The notes under the pieces: generated by a model | The model's input: the letters and a program-made list of their open reading frames with translations, nothing else | The model's database searches: none | Told to the model about the DNA's origin: nothing | NCBI RefSeq assembly: GCF_002101965.1 | Contig: NZ_LQQA01000030.1 | Span: forward strand, 496,001-560,000 | DNA length: 64,000 nucleotides | Source of the DNA: Mycolicibacterium wolinskyi | GTDB taxonomy: Bacteria > Actinomycetota > Actinomycetes > Mycobacteriales > Mycobacteriaceae | Direction: 5' to 3' | Program-made: the position numbers and the translations under genes | In this document: positions 48,838 to 57,715 of the stretch, in pieces | Numbering within the stretch: the first letter of the stretch is position 1 | How the letters are laid out: every line of letters begins with the position of its first letter

Positions 48838-49491
48838 CTAACGGTGCTCGGGCGCGGCCGCATCCGCCAGTTCGGGAGGCAGGCCCGGCACCCGGCCGAC
48901 CGCGTCGAGCAGGGCATGCGCGCAGGTGTCGGCCACGAAGCCGGCGTCGATGGACGGGTCGACGAGACGTTGCCTGCACATCTCGAACGTCAGCGCGAGC
49001 CAGCCGTAGATGGTGGCCCGCAGGTCGCGCTCGAGCTTGGGGTCCAAGGGCTCGGCGGCCGCCTCGCCGATGCGGCTCATGATCCGGTTGGCCTGCCGGT
49101 CGTTGTCGAGGTCGTCGATGCCGCGCAGCACGGGGTCGGCGCGGCCCATGCCCATGTACGCCGCCCACGCGCCATGCGGATGCTCCTCGTCGTAGCGCAG
49201 GTAGGCCAGGACCCCGGCGCGAAGCTGTCCGAACAGGCTCTGGCCGGGTTCGGGCGGGGTGTTGGTGGCCTCGAACAGTCGCTCACCCTCGGCCCGCACG
49301 ACCGCAGCGAAGAAGGCACGTTTATCCGGGAAATAGTGGTACATGAGCGCGCGAGACACCCCGGCACGTTCGGCGATCTCGTCGATGCGGACCTCGTCGT
49401 ACGGTCGTTGGCCGAACACCTCGGCCCCCAACGCCAGCAGCTCGCTACGCCGATCGGCGGGGGAGAGTCGTCGTCTCGACTCAGCACCCAC
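48838..49491 (-). CDS. TetR-family regulator divergent to P450
   Basis: Repressor of 217 residues: helix-turn-helix DEIAERAGVSRALMYHYFPD near residues 37-56 and a ligand domain of the Rv3295 type. GTG 49491 is six bases after TAAGCT (49503-49498), a leaderless start. It shares a 92-base divergent region with the P450 gene, which it probably controls. No obvious long palindrome was found there. Confidence 0.85.
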   Translation of the reverse strand: MGAESRRRLSPADRRSELLALGAEVFGQRPYDEVRIDEIAERAGVSRALMYHYFPDKRAFFAAVVRAEGERLFEATNTPPEPGQSLFGQLRAGVLAYLRYDEEHPHGAWAAYMGMGRADPVLRGIDDLDNDRQANRIMSRIGEAAAEPLDPKLERDLRATIYGWLALTFEMCRQRLVDPSIDAGFVADTCAHALLDAVGRVPGLPPELADAAAPEHR

Positions 49492-49548
49492 CCGGCCAGC
49501 TTAACCGGGCTGCCGGTCATCGCCTGGTACGACGTGCCGCCGCCCTAC

Positions 49549-49577
49549 TTGACACATGTAGAATAACGGGGCAGCCT
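49549..49577 (+). promoter_or_regulatory. Promoter of the P450 gene
   Basis: TTGACA (49549-49554), a 17-base spacer and CAGCCT (49572-49577), then six bases to ATG 49584. This predicts a leaderless mRNA. Confidence 0.55.
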
Positions 49578-49583
49578 TGGATC

Positions 49584-50948
49584 ATGACCGTCCTGGACGA
49601 ACGGCATCGCTACCCGAACCTGCCCCATCCGCCACGGCGAATCCCACTGCTGGGCGACGTGTTCGGATTCGACGCGGATTCTCCTTCGCAGTCGGCGGCC
49701 GAACTCGCCCGGCTCGGGGCGGTATTCGAATTCACGTTTCTCGGCGCGCGGTACGTCGTGGCGGCAGGCGCGGACGCGGTCATGGACCTCAACGACGAGA
49801 ACCGCTTCTGCAAGCACGTCGGCCCCGATATCGAGGCGCTGCGGATCATCGGCGGGGACGGCTTGTTCACCGCGTACAACGATGAACCGAACTGGCTCAA
49901 GGCGCATCAGCTGCTGATGCCGGCTTTCAGCCAGGCCGCGATGCGCCGCTACCACGCGGTGATGTTCGATGTCGCCGGCGAGTTGACCGACCGCTGGGAC
50001 ACCAGCGATACGGTCGACGTGTCCGCCGACACCACGCGCGTCACGCTCGAGACGATCGGCCGCTGTGCGGCCGGATACTCGTTCGGCTGCTTCGAATCTG
50101 ACGAAATCCACCCGTTCGTCGAGCACATGGTGTCCGCGCTCAAAGGTGCCGACCGGGTGGGCGTGCTGCGGGAGACGTTTCTTCCCGGCTTCGTCGCGCG
50201 TATCTTCGAGCGCCGGGTTCGACGCGACGCCGCATACCTACATGACCTGGCCGACGACATCGTCGCCGAACGCCGAAAGGCCGGCCCGGGACGGCACGGC
50301 GATCTGCTGGACATCATGCTGGGCTCGGACCTCGACGCCGCGAACATCCGCTACCAGCTGATCAACTTTCTGATCGCCGGCCATGAGACCACCTCGGGCG
50401 CATTGTCTTTCGCGCTGTTCTTTCTGTCTCGCCACCCGGAGGTGTTCGCCCGCGCCCGCGCGGAGGTCGACCAGGTATGGGGAGACGAGGAGCGGCCCGA
50501 GTTCGAGAAGATCGCGAAACTGCGCTATATCAGGCGGGTTCTCGACGAATCGCTGCGCCTGCAGCCGACGGTGCCGGGTTACTACCGCGCCGCTCGTGAG
50601 GACACCGTGCTGGCGGGTATTCACCCGATGCGCAAAGGCGATTGGGCATTGGCGCTGACTTCGACACTGCACCGCGATCCCCGATGGGGCGCCGACCCAG
50701 AGGGGTTCGATCCGGACCGGTTCGCTCCCGAGCGTGTGCGAGCGCGGCCCGGCGGTTTGTACAAGCCCTTCGGCACGGGTGAAAGGTCTTGTATCGGGCG
50801 ACAGTTCGCCCTGCACGAGGCGGTCCTGCTCCTGGCGGTGCTGATCCGTCGATATGACTTCGAGGCCGAACCCGACTACCGGCTTCAGATCCAGGAGCGG
50901 CTGACGATGATGCCGTTCGGTTTTCGGCTGGGATTGCGGCGGCGCTAG
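49584..50948 (+). CDS. Cytochrome P450, CYP102-like heme domain
   Basis: Heme monooxygenase of 454 residues. I-helix LIAGHETTSGAL, K-helix ExxR in DESLRLQP, and heme loop KPFGTGERSCIGRQFALHEA with ligand Cys403. The CIGRQFALHEA stretch and PNWLKAHQLLMPAFS resemble the heme domain of CYP102 (P450 BM3), whose members oxidise fatty acids, rather than typical bacterial P450s. The reductase half of CYP102 is absent, so a separate ferredoxin system must serve it. Controlled by the divergent TetR. Confidence 0.85.
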   Translation: MTVLDERHRYPNLPHPPRRIPLLGDVFGFDADSPSQSAAELARLGAVFEFTFLGARYVVAAGADAVMDLNDENRFCKHVGPDIEALRIIGGDGLFTAYNDEPNWLKAHQLLMPAFSQAAMRRYHAVMFDVAGELTDRWDTSDTVDVSADTTRVTLETIGRCAAGYSFGCFESDEIHPFVEHMVSALKGADRVGVLRETFLPGFVARIFERRVRRDAAYLHDLADDIVAERRKAGPGRHGDLLDIMLGSDLDAANIRYQLINFLIAGHETTSGALSFALFFLSRHPEVFARARAEVDQVWGDEERPEFEKIAKLRYIRRVLDESLRLQPTVPGYYRAAREDTVLAGIHPMRKGDWALALTSTLHRDPRWGADPEGFDPDRFAPERVRARPGGLYKPFGTGERSCIGRQFALHEAVLLLAVLIRRYDFEAEPDYRLQIQERLTMMPFGFRLGLRRR

Positions 50949-51118
50949 CGGTCGTCCTCGGTGCGCGCCTCCGCGCCGGTCTCGCCCGCGTCGAACGCGT
51001 CGTCGGAGGTCGTACGCCCGACATAGCGCCCGCCGGCACGGGATTCGGCCACCTTTTCGTCGTCGTCGACGTCGGATTCGGACTTGTCGTCGGCATCGTC
51101 CGCGCTGCGTTCTGACAT
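50945..51118 (-). CDS. Small acidic hypothetical protein
   Basis: Peptide of 57 residues, very acidic and probably disordered (SADDADDKSESDVDDDEKVA, RTTSDDAFDAGETGAEARTE). ATG 51118 begins MSERSADD. Similar short acidic proteins occur in mycobacteria without known roles. It shares four bases with the P450 stop, tail to tail. Coding status is likely but not certain. Confidence 0.5.
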   Translation of the reverse strand: MSERSADDADDKSESDVDDDEKVAESRAGGRYVGRTTSDDAFDAGETGAEARTEDDR

Positions 51119-51208
51119 GCTGGTCGCGTACCCCGCAGGCATCGGAGTGAAACACCGCGAATCGGGGTACCTTCATGTGGTCAGACCGGTGTCTTCGAAG
51201 GTCCGTAC

Positions 51209-52666
51209 ATGGAGTGGTTCACGGCACCCGAATACTGGTTCGCCAGGCAGGTGTTGCAGCGGGGAACCGCGGCGATCTATCTGGTCGCCTTCATCGCCGC
51301 CGCCCGCCAGTTTCGCGCGCTCATGGGTGAGCGCGGTTTGCTGCCCATACCCGCATTTCTGGCGCGCACCTCATTCCGCCGCGCCCCGAGCATCTTCCAC
51401 CTCCACTACTCGGACCGGTTCTTCGCCGTGGTCTGCTGGACCGGTGCGGCGATCTCGGCCGCGCTGCTCGCCGGTGCCGGCGATCTGTTGCCGTTGTGGG
51501 CGGCGATGCTCGCCTGGCTGCTGCTGTGGGTGCTGTATCTGTCGATCGTCAACGTGGGGCAGACGTGGTATTCGTTCGGATGGGAATCGCTGCTGCTGGA
51601 AGCCGGATTCCTGGCGATTTTCCTGGGCAACGACGACATCGCGCCGCCGGTGCTCGTGCTGTGGTTGACCCGCTGGCTGCTGTTCCGCGTCGAGTTCGGG
51701 GCCGGTCTGATCAAGCTGCGTGGCGACCGGTGCTGGCGTGATCTGACCTGCCTGTACTACCACCACGAGACGCAGCCGATGCCCGGCCCGCTGAGCTGGT
51801 TCTTCCACCATCTTCCGCGGCCGCTGCACCGAATCGAGGTCGCGGGCAACCACTTTGCCCAACTCGTCGTGCCGTTCGCGCTCTTCGCTCCGCAGCCCAT
51901 CGCCTCCGGTGCTGCCGCGATCGTGATCGTCACGCAGCTGTGGCTGGTCTTGTCCGGCAATTTCGCCTGGCTCAACTGGGTGACGATCGTCTTGGCGGCC
52001 AGCGCCATATCCGACTCCGCCGCGGCCACCGTTCTTCCCGTCGCCGCACCCGAGCTCTCCGACATTCCGCTGTGGTTCGTCGTCGCGGTCGTCGCGGTCA
52101 CAGCGGTGACCGTCGTCCTGAGCTTCTGGCCGGTGCGCAATCTGGTGTCGAAGCGTCAGCGAATGAACGCCTCCTACAACAACTATCACCTGGTGAACTC
52201 CTACGGAGCCTTCGGAGCGGTGGGGCGCAGCCGCGACGAGGTGGTGATCGAGGGCACCGACGACGACGTGGTGACGGCCAGCACCACATGGCGCGAGTAC
52301 GAGTTCAAGGGCAAACCGGGTGACGTGCGCCGCCGGCCACGCCAGTTCGCGCCGTACCATCTGCGCCTGGACTGGCTCATGTGGTTTGCGGCCATCTCAC
52401 CGGCATACGCTCAACAGTGGCTGCGCACGCTGCTGGTACGCCTGCTCGAAAATGACAGGCAAACACTGAAACTCTTGCGGCACAATCCTTTCCCGGACCA
52501 TCCGCCCCGTTACGTACGGGCGCGCCTGTACCGGTACCGGTTCAGCACGTGGGATGAACTGCGCCACGACCACGTGTGGTGGGAACGGACCCTGCTGACG
52601 GATTATCTGCCGCCGGTGGCGTTGCGCGGCTCAGCCCAGGGGGCACGCCCCGCGCGCCCGGGCTGA
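51209..52666 (+). CDS. Lipase maturation factor (LMF1-like) membrane protein
   Basis: Polytopic membrane protein of 485 residues matching the lipase maturation factor family: YSDRFFAVVCW, SLLLEAGFLAIFL, RVEFGAGLIKLRGDRCWRDL, YHHETQPMPGPLSWFFHHLP, and a C-terminal soluble domain with RFAPYHLRLDWLMW-type residues (ASTTWREYEFKGKPGDVRRR). Vertebrate LMF1 folds lipases in the ER; bacterial members are unstudied. ATG 51209 has AAGG upstream. Stands alone next to the P450 and TetR genes. Confidence 0.85.
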   Translation: MEWFTAPEYWFARQVLQRGTAAIYLVAFIAAARQFRALMGERGLLPIPAFLARTSFRRAPSIFHLHYSDRFFAVVCWTGAAISAALLAGAGDLLPLWAAMLAWLLLWVLYLSIVNVGQTWYSFGWESLLLEAGFLAIFLGNDDIAPPVLVLWLTRWLLFRVEFGAGLIKLRGDRCWRDLTCLYYHHETQPMPGPLSWFFHHLPRPLHRIEVAGNHFAQLVVPFALFAPQPIASGAAAIVIVTQLWLVLSGNFAWLNWVTIVLAASAISDSAAATVLPVAAPELSDIPLWFVVAVVAVTAVTVVLSFWPVRNLVSKRQRMNASYNNYHLVNSYGAFGAVGRSRDEVVIEGTDDDVVTASTTWREYEFKGKPGDVRRRPRQFAPYHLRLDWLMWFAAISPAYAQQWLRTLLVRLLENDRQTLKLLRHNPFPDHPPRYVRARLYRYRFSTWDELRHDHVWWERTLLTDYLPPVALRGSAQGARPARPG

Positions 52667-52680
52667 GTTCCGGCTCGGGG

Positions 52681-53295
52681 CTACGACGACGGGACGTTGC
52701 GAGGGATCAGCTCGTCCTGGACGAACTGCGCGAGAATCTCTTTCATCGCCGAAACCGTCATGTTCGGTGCGCCGGTAAGCACCTGGATGGCAACACCATC
52801 GGTGAGCGCGGTCAACCGGTGGGCGACGGTCTCGGGATCGACGTCGGTGCGGAAGATGCCCTGCCGCTGCCCGCGCCGCACGATGCGGCCGACTGTCTCG
52901 TGCCACCGGGCGTAGTACGTGTTGTGAATCGGCCGCAGCTCGGGGCGGATGGTTGCCTCGGCCCAGAACTGCATCCAGATCGACCATTCGTCGCGTAGCG
53001 GCCCGACCCTCGGCAGCTGCATGTCGATGAGCTTGAGCAGCCGCTCGTGCGCGTTGTCGATCTTCTTCAACTCGTCGCTCTGGCGCTCGAACGCGCGGTC
53101 GAGGGCATGGCGCAGCGCCGCGGTCAACACGTCGCTCTTGCCGGGAAAGTAGTAGTGCACGGCCCCGGTGCTGGTTCCGACGACTGCGGCGATGTCGGAG
53201 ATGCGGACGGAGTGATATCCACGCTCGGCGATGAGTTGAGCTGCGGCATCGAGGATGGCTGTGCGCCTGATGTCCTCGGTGAGTTGAGCGGTCAC
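52681..53295 (-). CDS. TetR-family regulator of the acyl-CoA catabolic operon
   Basis: Repressor of 204 residues, BetI-like: DNA-binding VRISDIAAVVGTSTGAVHYY near residues 30-49, C-terminal TetR_C domain with DGVAIQVLTG. GTG 53295 has GGAGG four bases upstream. It diverges from a five-gene operon of fatty or branched acid degradation. Two operators that share ACTGAT/ATCAGT arms lie in the 294-base gap between them. Confidence 0.85.
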   Translation of the reverse strand: MTAQLTEDIRRTAILDAAAQLIAERGYHSVRISDIAAVVGTSTGAVHYYFPGKSDVLTAALRHALDRAFERQSDELKKIDNAHERLLKLIDMQLPRVGPLRDEWSIWMQFWAEATIRPELRPIHNTYYARWHETVGRIVRRGQRQGIFRTDVDPETVAHRLTALTDGVAIQVLTGAPNMTVSAMKEILAQFVQDELIPRNVPSS

Positions 53296-53383
53296 ACATC
53301 CTCCCGAACTCGCGCCGGTTGCTCACCAGGCGATCAAGCAGCCGGCGTGGTGTTTCTGACGCTTCAATCAAATCACATGTCGT

Positions 53384-53401
53384 TGACTGATGCATCAGTC
53401 A
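53384..53401. promoter_or_regulatory. TetR operator O1, perfect 18-bp palindrome
   Basis: TGACTGATG and its exact inverse CATCAGTCA abut. It lies about 90 bases upstream of the TetR start, where it could block the TetR promoter. Confidence 0.65.
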
Positions 53402-53521
53402 GTCGAAAGAAAGCCATGACCTGAGTGACAAACCTGCACTTTCAGTTTGCTCAAATGTCGCTTGAACTGTGTGTTTAGTCCGACAGTCAATCGCTGAATG
53501 CAGTGGCGCTAATTACAACCC

Positions 53522-53552
53522 TTGACAGCTGTGGGGTAGGTCACGGTAGAAC
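53522..53552 (+). promoter_or_regulatory. Promoter of the catabolic operon
   Basis: TTGACA (53522-53527), a 19-base spacer and TAGAAC (53547-53552). The spacer is long but the -10 region overlaps operator O2, consistent with repression. Confidence 0.4.
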
Positions 53553-53566
53553 TGATTCATCAGTCA
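53551..53566. promoter_or_regulatory. TetR operator O2
   Basis: ACTGAT-TC-ATCAGT (53551-53564) repeats the O1 arms, and the right flank continues CA as in O1. It sits at the -10/start of the operon promoter. Confidence 0.6.
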
Positions 53567-53589
53567 GACGGCGAGGAGATGTGTTCGCG

Positions 53590-54423
53590 ATGCAAATCAG
53601 GAGTGCCGGCGGCGGGGCAGCACAGGTGCTGCGGCCTGACGTGCACCGGGGAACGGTCGCTGTGATCACCGGCGGCGGTACCGGAATCGGCCGTGCGGTT
53701 GCGCTCGATCTGGCCGCGTGCGGCGCAGACGTCGTGATCTGCGGGCGGCGAGAAGAGCCGCTCGAGAAAACCGCGGTCGACATCGAGGCGCTCGGTGCGC
53801 GGGCGCTCGTCGTCCCGGCCGACATCCGAGACGACGCTGCCGTGACAGCACTGGTCGACCGGGCGTTGGGCGAGTTCGGCAGGATCGACACCCTCGTCAA
53901 CAACGCCGGAGGACAGTTCGCCGCGCCGGCCGAGGAGATCACGAGCAAGGGGTGGCGCGCCGTGCACCGACTCGCCGTCGACGCGACCTGGGCGGTGACG
54001 CGTGAGGTCGCGGTACGGGCCATGATCCCGCAGCGGTCGGGAGCGATCTTCTTCATGGCGTTCTCCCCGCGCCGGGGTATCGCATCGATGGTGCATGCCA
54101 CGTCGGCCCGCGCCGCGCTGGAGAACCTTGCCGCCGGGCTCTCGCTGGAGTGGAGCCGGTTCGGCATCCGCAGCGTGTGCATCGCTCCGGGGACCATCGC
54201 CACCGAGGGCATGGAGGAGAACTACACCGAGGCGGCCCGGGCCGAATGGGCGGCGGCGGTACCCCTCGGCCGACTCGGCACGGCCGAAGAGGTGTCCGGC
54301 GTGATCGCCTTCCTCGCCTCGCCTGCCGGCAGTTACGTGACAGGGACCACGATCGTCATCGACGGCGGCGCCGATGCGTGGGGTGCCGGTCATCCCGCGC
54401 CGCGGCCGGAGGCGAAGCTGTGA
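53590..54423 (+). CDS. Short-chain dehydrogenase, first gene of the catabolic operon
   Basis: SDR of 277 residues from ATG 53590 (GTG 53581 is an alternative closer to the GAGGAG ribosome site). TGGGTGIG near 25-32, NNAGGQF, and GTTIVIDGGADAWG at the end. The usual catalytic YxxxK is replaced: the segment reads MVHATSARAALEN, so Tyr and Lys are missing. This resembles the 2,4-dienoyl-CoA reductase/peroxisomal trans-enoyl reductase branch of SDRs, which lack the tyrosine. It overlaps the ligase start by GTGA. Confidence 0.8.
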   Translation: MQIRSAGGGAAQVLRPDVHRGTVAVITGGGTGIGRAVALDLAACGADVVICGRREEPLEKTAVDIEALGARALVVPADIRDDAAVTALVDRALGEFGRIDTLVNNAGGQFAAPAEEITSKGWRAVHRLAVDATWAVTREVAVRAMIPQRSGAIFFMAFSPRRGIASMVHATSARAALENLAAGLSLEWSRFGIRSVCIAPGTIATEGMEENYTEAARAEWAAAVPLGRLGTAEEVSGVIAFLASPAGSYVTGTTIVIDGGADAWGAGHPAPRPEAKL

Positions 54424-56477
54424 CCGGCCCACGCGACCTGACGGCGCTCTTCGATCCGAAGACCGTCGCCGTGCTCGGCGCCAGCAATGACGAGAGCAAG
54501 TACGGCAACTGGCTGAGCGTGCAGGCGTTGCGGATGGTTTCGCATCGCACCGTGCACCTGGTCAATCGCCGCGGCGAGACCATCCTGGGGCAACCGTCGT
54601 TGCGCAGCCTCGCCGAGGTCGACGAACCGGTGGAACTGGTTGTCGTGACCGTGCCCGCGCACGGATTCGAGCAAGCCGTCGACGATGCCCTCAACGCAGG
54701 GGCGCGCGCGATCGTCGGTGTGACCGCCGGATTCGCCGAGCTCGGCGACGACGGGCGAGCGCTGCAGGAGCGCATCGTCGAACGTGTCCGAGCCGCCGGT
54801 GCGGTTCTGCTGGGGCCCAATTGCCTTGGTGTGCTCGACTCCAGCACCTCGCTCACCCTGGCGTCGAATCCCTTGCCGCCGGGGCGGATTGCGCTGCTGT
54901 CGCAGAGCGGCAACATGGCGTTGGAACTGAGTGGATTCCTCGCGGCCCGCGGCCACGGTTTCTCCCGCTTCGTATCGCTGGGCAATCAGGCCGATCTCGG
55001 CGCGGCAGACCTGATCCGATCGTGCGTGGCTCACACCGAAACCGATCTCATCGCCCTCTATTGCGAGGATTTCGGTGATGGCCGGGCCTTCGTGGCGGCT
55101 GCCACCGCAGCAGCCGAGGCAGGCAAACCGGTGGTGCTGTTGACGGTGGGCGGTAGCGAAGCGTCGATTCGGGGCGCACAGTCGCACACCGGCTCACTGA
55201 CCTCCGACAGCGCGGTGATCGACGCGGCTTGTGAGGCGGCGGGCGTATACCGTGTCGCAAGCCCCCGGCAACTGGCGAACGCCGCGGTGACTCTCCTGAG
55301 TTACGGTGCGGCACCGGTGCATCGCGTCGGGGTGATCGCCGACGGTGGGGGACACGCGGGCGTGGCCTCCGACGTTGTCGAGGCGAGCGGTCTGAGCGTG
55401 CCGGAGTTTCCCGCCGATATGAGTGTGGCGCTGCGGGCCCGGCTCACACCATCGGCCGGCGTTCGCAATCCGGTCGATCTGGCCGGCGCCGGCGAGCAGG
55501 ACATCACGTCGTTCGTGTCGGTGCTCGACACCGTCCTGTCGAGCCCCGACATCGATTCGGCTTTGGTGACCGGCTATTTCGGGGGTTATGGCGGGTATGG
55601 CGACAACCTGGCGCGGGGCGAGATCGCCGCCGCGGCCGCGATGGCCGATGTCGCGCACCGCCACGGCAAGCCGGTCGTCGTGCACACCATGCACTCCGAC
55701 AGCGAGGCGGCCAAGGTGCTCGCCGATCGCGGGGTTCCGGTGTTCACGGCGGTCGAAGATGCCGCGGGCACCCTGGCCATTCTCGACCGGGCAGCGGTGC
55801 CGCGCGTCCTGCCCGAACTTCCGGCACGAGCGGCGGACCCCGTTCCGGCGGCCGGCTACTGGGATGCCCGCGAGCTGTTCCGGGCCGCGGGGGTCACGTT
55901 TCCCGAAGCCCGGCTCGTCGATGAGGTCGACGAGGCGGTCGCCGCGGCCGAACGCATCGGATATCCGGTCGTGCTCAAGGCAATGGGGCTCCTGCACAAG
56001 TCCGACTCCGGTGGTGTCGCCCTCGGCCTGACCGGACGAGACGAGGTCGCCGACGCGGTGAGGCGTATGCGAGAACGCTTGAACCCCTCGGGCTTCTGCG
56101 TCGAAGGTATGGCCGACACGTCGGACGGGACAGAGCTCATCGTCGGTGTGCAACGCGATCCCCGGTTCGGGCCCGTCGCGATGGTGGGCCTCGGCGGTGT
56201 GTTCACCGAGGTGCTCGCCGACGTGACCTTCGCGCTCGCACCGGTCGACGCCGCAACCGCCCGTCGGCTGCTGGAGAACTTGCGGGCAGCTGCCCTGCTG
56301 CACGGGGTTCGAGGCCGGCCACCGATCGACATCGACTCAGCGGCGGCGGCGATCGCCACGATCAGCGAGGTCGCGGCCGCCCATCCCGAAATCGCCGAGC
56401 TCGAGATCAATCCACTGCTCGCCACGCCGCGCGGCACGCTCGGGCTGGACGCCCGGATCGTGCTCGGCAACCACTGA
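54420..56477 (+). CDS. NDP-forming acyl-CoA synthetase (fused alpha/beta)
   Basis: Enzyme of 685 residues combining a CoA-binding domain (AVLGASNDESKYGN near 16-29), succinyl-CoA-ligase-like domains with the phosphohistidine-type segment GAQSHTGSLTSDSA, and a C-terminal ATP-grasp domain (GYPVVLKAMGLLHKSDSGGV). It should form an acyl-CoA from acid, CoA and ATP with release of ADP, or run in reverse to save ATP. This differs from the AMP-forming FadD enzymes usual in mycobacteria. GTG 54420 overlaps the SDR stop. Acyl specificity unknown. Confidence 0.85.
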   Translation: MTGPRDLTALFDPKTVAVLGASNDESKYGNWLSVQALRMVSHRTVHLVNRRGETILGQPSLRSLAEVDEPVELVVVTVPAHGFEQAVDDALNAGARAIVGVTAGFAELGDDGRALQERIVERVRAAGAVLLGPNCLGVLDSSTSLTLASNPLPPGRIALLSQSGNMALELSGFLAARGHGFSRFVSLGNQADLGAADLIRSCVAHTETDLIALYCEDFGDGRAFVAAATAAAEAGKPVVLLTVGGSEASIRGAQSHTGSLTSDSAVIDAACEAAGVYRVASPRQLANAAVTLLSYGAAPVHRVGVIADGGGHAGVASDVVEASGLSVPEFPADMSVALRARLTPSAGVRNPVDLAGAGEQDITSFVSVLDTVLSSPDIDSALVTGYFGGYGGYGDNLARGEIAAAAAMADVAHRHGKPVVVHTMHSDSEAAKVLADRGVPVFTAVEDAAGTLAILDRAAVPRVLPELPARAADPVPAAGYWDARELFRAAGVTFPEARLVDEVDEAVAAAERIGYPVVLKAMGLLHKSDSGGVALGLTGRDEVADAVRRMRERLNPSGFCVEGMADTSDGTELIVGVQRDPRFGPVAMVGLGGVFTEVLADVTFALAPVDAATARRLLENLRAAALLHGVRGRPPIDIDSAAAAIATISEVAAAHPEIAELEINPLLATPRGTLGLDARIVLGNH

Positions 56478-56511
56478 CCACCTCCAACATTCTGAAAGGA
56501 ACCAATTACCA

Positions 56512-57711
56512 ATGGAATTCGCTTATACCCCCCGCCTCGTCGAGCTCAAGGACCGGGCTCGCACGCTCACCGAGAAGATCATCCCGTTCGAGGAAGAATG
56601 CGAACGCAACAACCGACTGACCGCGGAATCGCATGCGACGATCAAGGCCGCGGTGCTCGACGCGGGTCTCCAGGCCATCAACACCCCGACCGAATTCGGC
56701 GGCGCCGGGCTGACAGTCCTCGAACAGGTGGTCGTGCAGGACGAGTTGGGCAAGCTGACCAACGCGTTGTGGGATGCGGTCTGGCGGCCGGCCAACCCCC
56801 TTGCGCATGCCACCCAGGAACAACGCGAGCGTTACCTCATCCCCGGCGCGCGCGGGGACCGTCGCGACGCGGTGGCGATCTCCGAGGCCGACGCCGGGTC
56901 GGATTTCTCCGCCGCGAAAACCACTGCGACGCCCGATGGAAACGGTGGTTACGTCATCAACGGTGAGAAGTGGTTCGTCACCGTGGGTGACGTCGCCGAC
57001 TACCTCATCGTGCTCGCCTACGTGCAACCTGAGCACGCCCCCACGATGTTTCTGGTCGACGTGGACACGCCCGGCGTGCAGATCACCAAGATCCCCCGGT
57101 ACACGCACACGTTCGTCTACGAGCATCCCGAGTTCACGTTCACCGATGTCCGGGTAGGCGCGGAGGCGGTACTCGGCGGCGTGGGGGCAGGCCTGGAACT
57201 GACCAGGGACTGGTTCACCGAGGAACGACTCATGATCGGCGCCAGGACGATCGGTGCGGCTGAGCGTGCCCTGACCTTGGCGGTCGATTGGGCCCGTGAA
57301 CGTGTTCAGGGCGGGGAGCCGCTGATCAACCGGCAGTTGATCCAGGGCATGATCGCCGACTCGGTCGTCGACATCACCACCAATCGAGCGCTCACCCACC
57401 AGGTCGCGTGGGAGTTCGACAACGCCGATCTCAACGACCCGAACCAGCGAAAGACGCTGCACGCCAAGGCGGCGACGGTCAAGCTGGCCGCCTCCGAGGC
57501 GTCCAACCGGGTCGTCGACCGCGCCGTCCAGATCTTCGGCGGCCGGGGCTACATCCGCGACTACCCCGTCGAGCGGCTGTGGCGCGAACTGCGCGTCGAT
57601 CGGATCTGGGAGGGCACCTCCGAAATCCAGCGGCTGGTCATCGCCAACGAGGCCAACAAACGCGGCTTGAGCAACCTGCTGTCGTTTCCCGCTCCGGTCG
57701 CGGCGAGCTAG
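56512..57711 (+). CDS. Acyl-CoA dehydrogenase
   Basis: FAD enzyme of 399 residues that makes the first double bond in acyl-CoA. Motifs: AISEADAGSDFSA with the flavin contact, GGYVINGEKWFVT, and the C-terminal RIWEGTSEIQRLVIAN with the catalytic-type glutamate (WEGT). IFGGRGYIRDYPVER is a family signature. ATG 56512 is preceded by GAAAGGA. The other genes suggest use of a short branched or cyclic acid. Confidence 0.88.
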   Translation: MEFAYTPRLVELKDRARTLTEKIIPFEEECERNNRLTAESHATIKAAVLDAGLQAINTPTEFGGAGLTVLEQVVVQDELGKLTNALWDAVWRPANPLAHATQEQRERYLIPGARGDRRDAVAISEADAGSDFSAAKTTATPDGNGGYVINGEKWFVTVGDVADYLIVLAYVQPEHAPTMFLVDVDTPGVQITKIPRYTHTFVYEHPEFTFTDVRVGAEAVLGGVGAGLELTRDWFTEERLMIGARTIGAAERALTLAVDWARERVQGGEPLINRQLIQGMIADSVVDITTNRALTHQVAWEFDNADLNDPNQRKTLHAKAATVKLAASEASNRVVDRAVQIFGGRGYIRDYPVERLWRELRVDRIWEGTSEIQRLVIANEANKRGLSNLLSFPAPVAAS

Positions 57712-57715
57712 CGCC

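Noticed and set aside
49545..49561. CTAC/GTAG as a TetR operator in front of the P450 gene
   Set aside because: Arms are only four bases with a nine-base gap; such a match is expected by chance.
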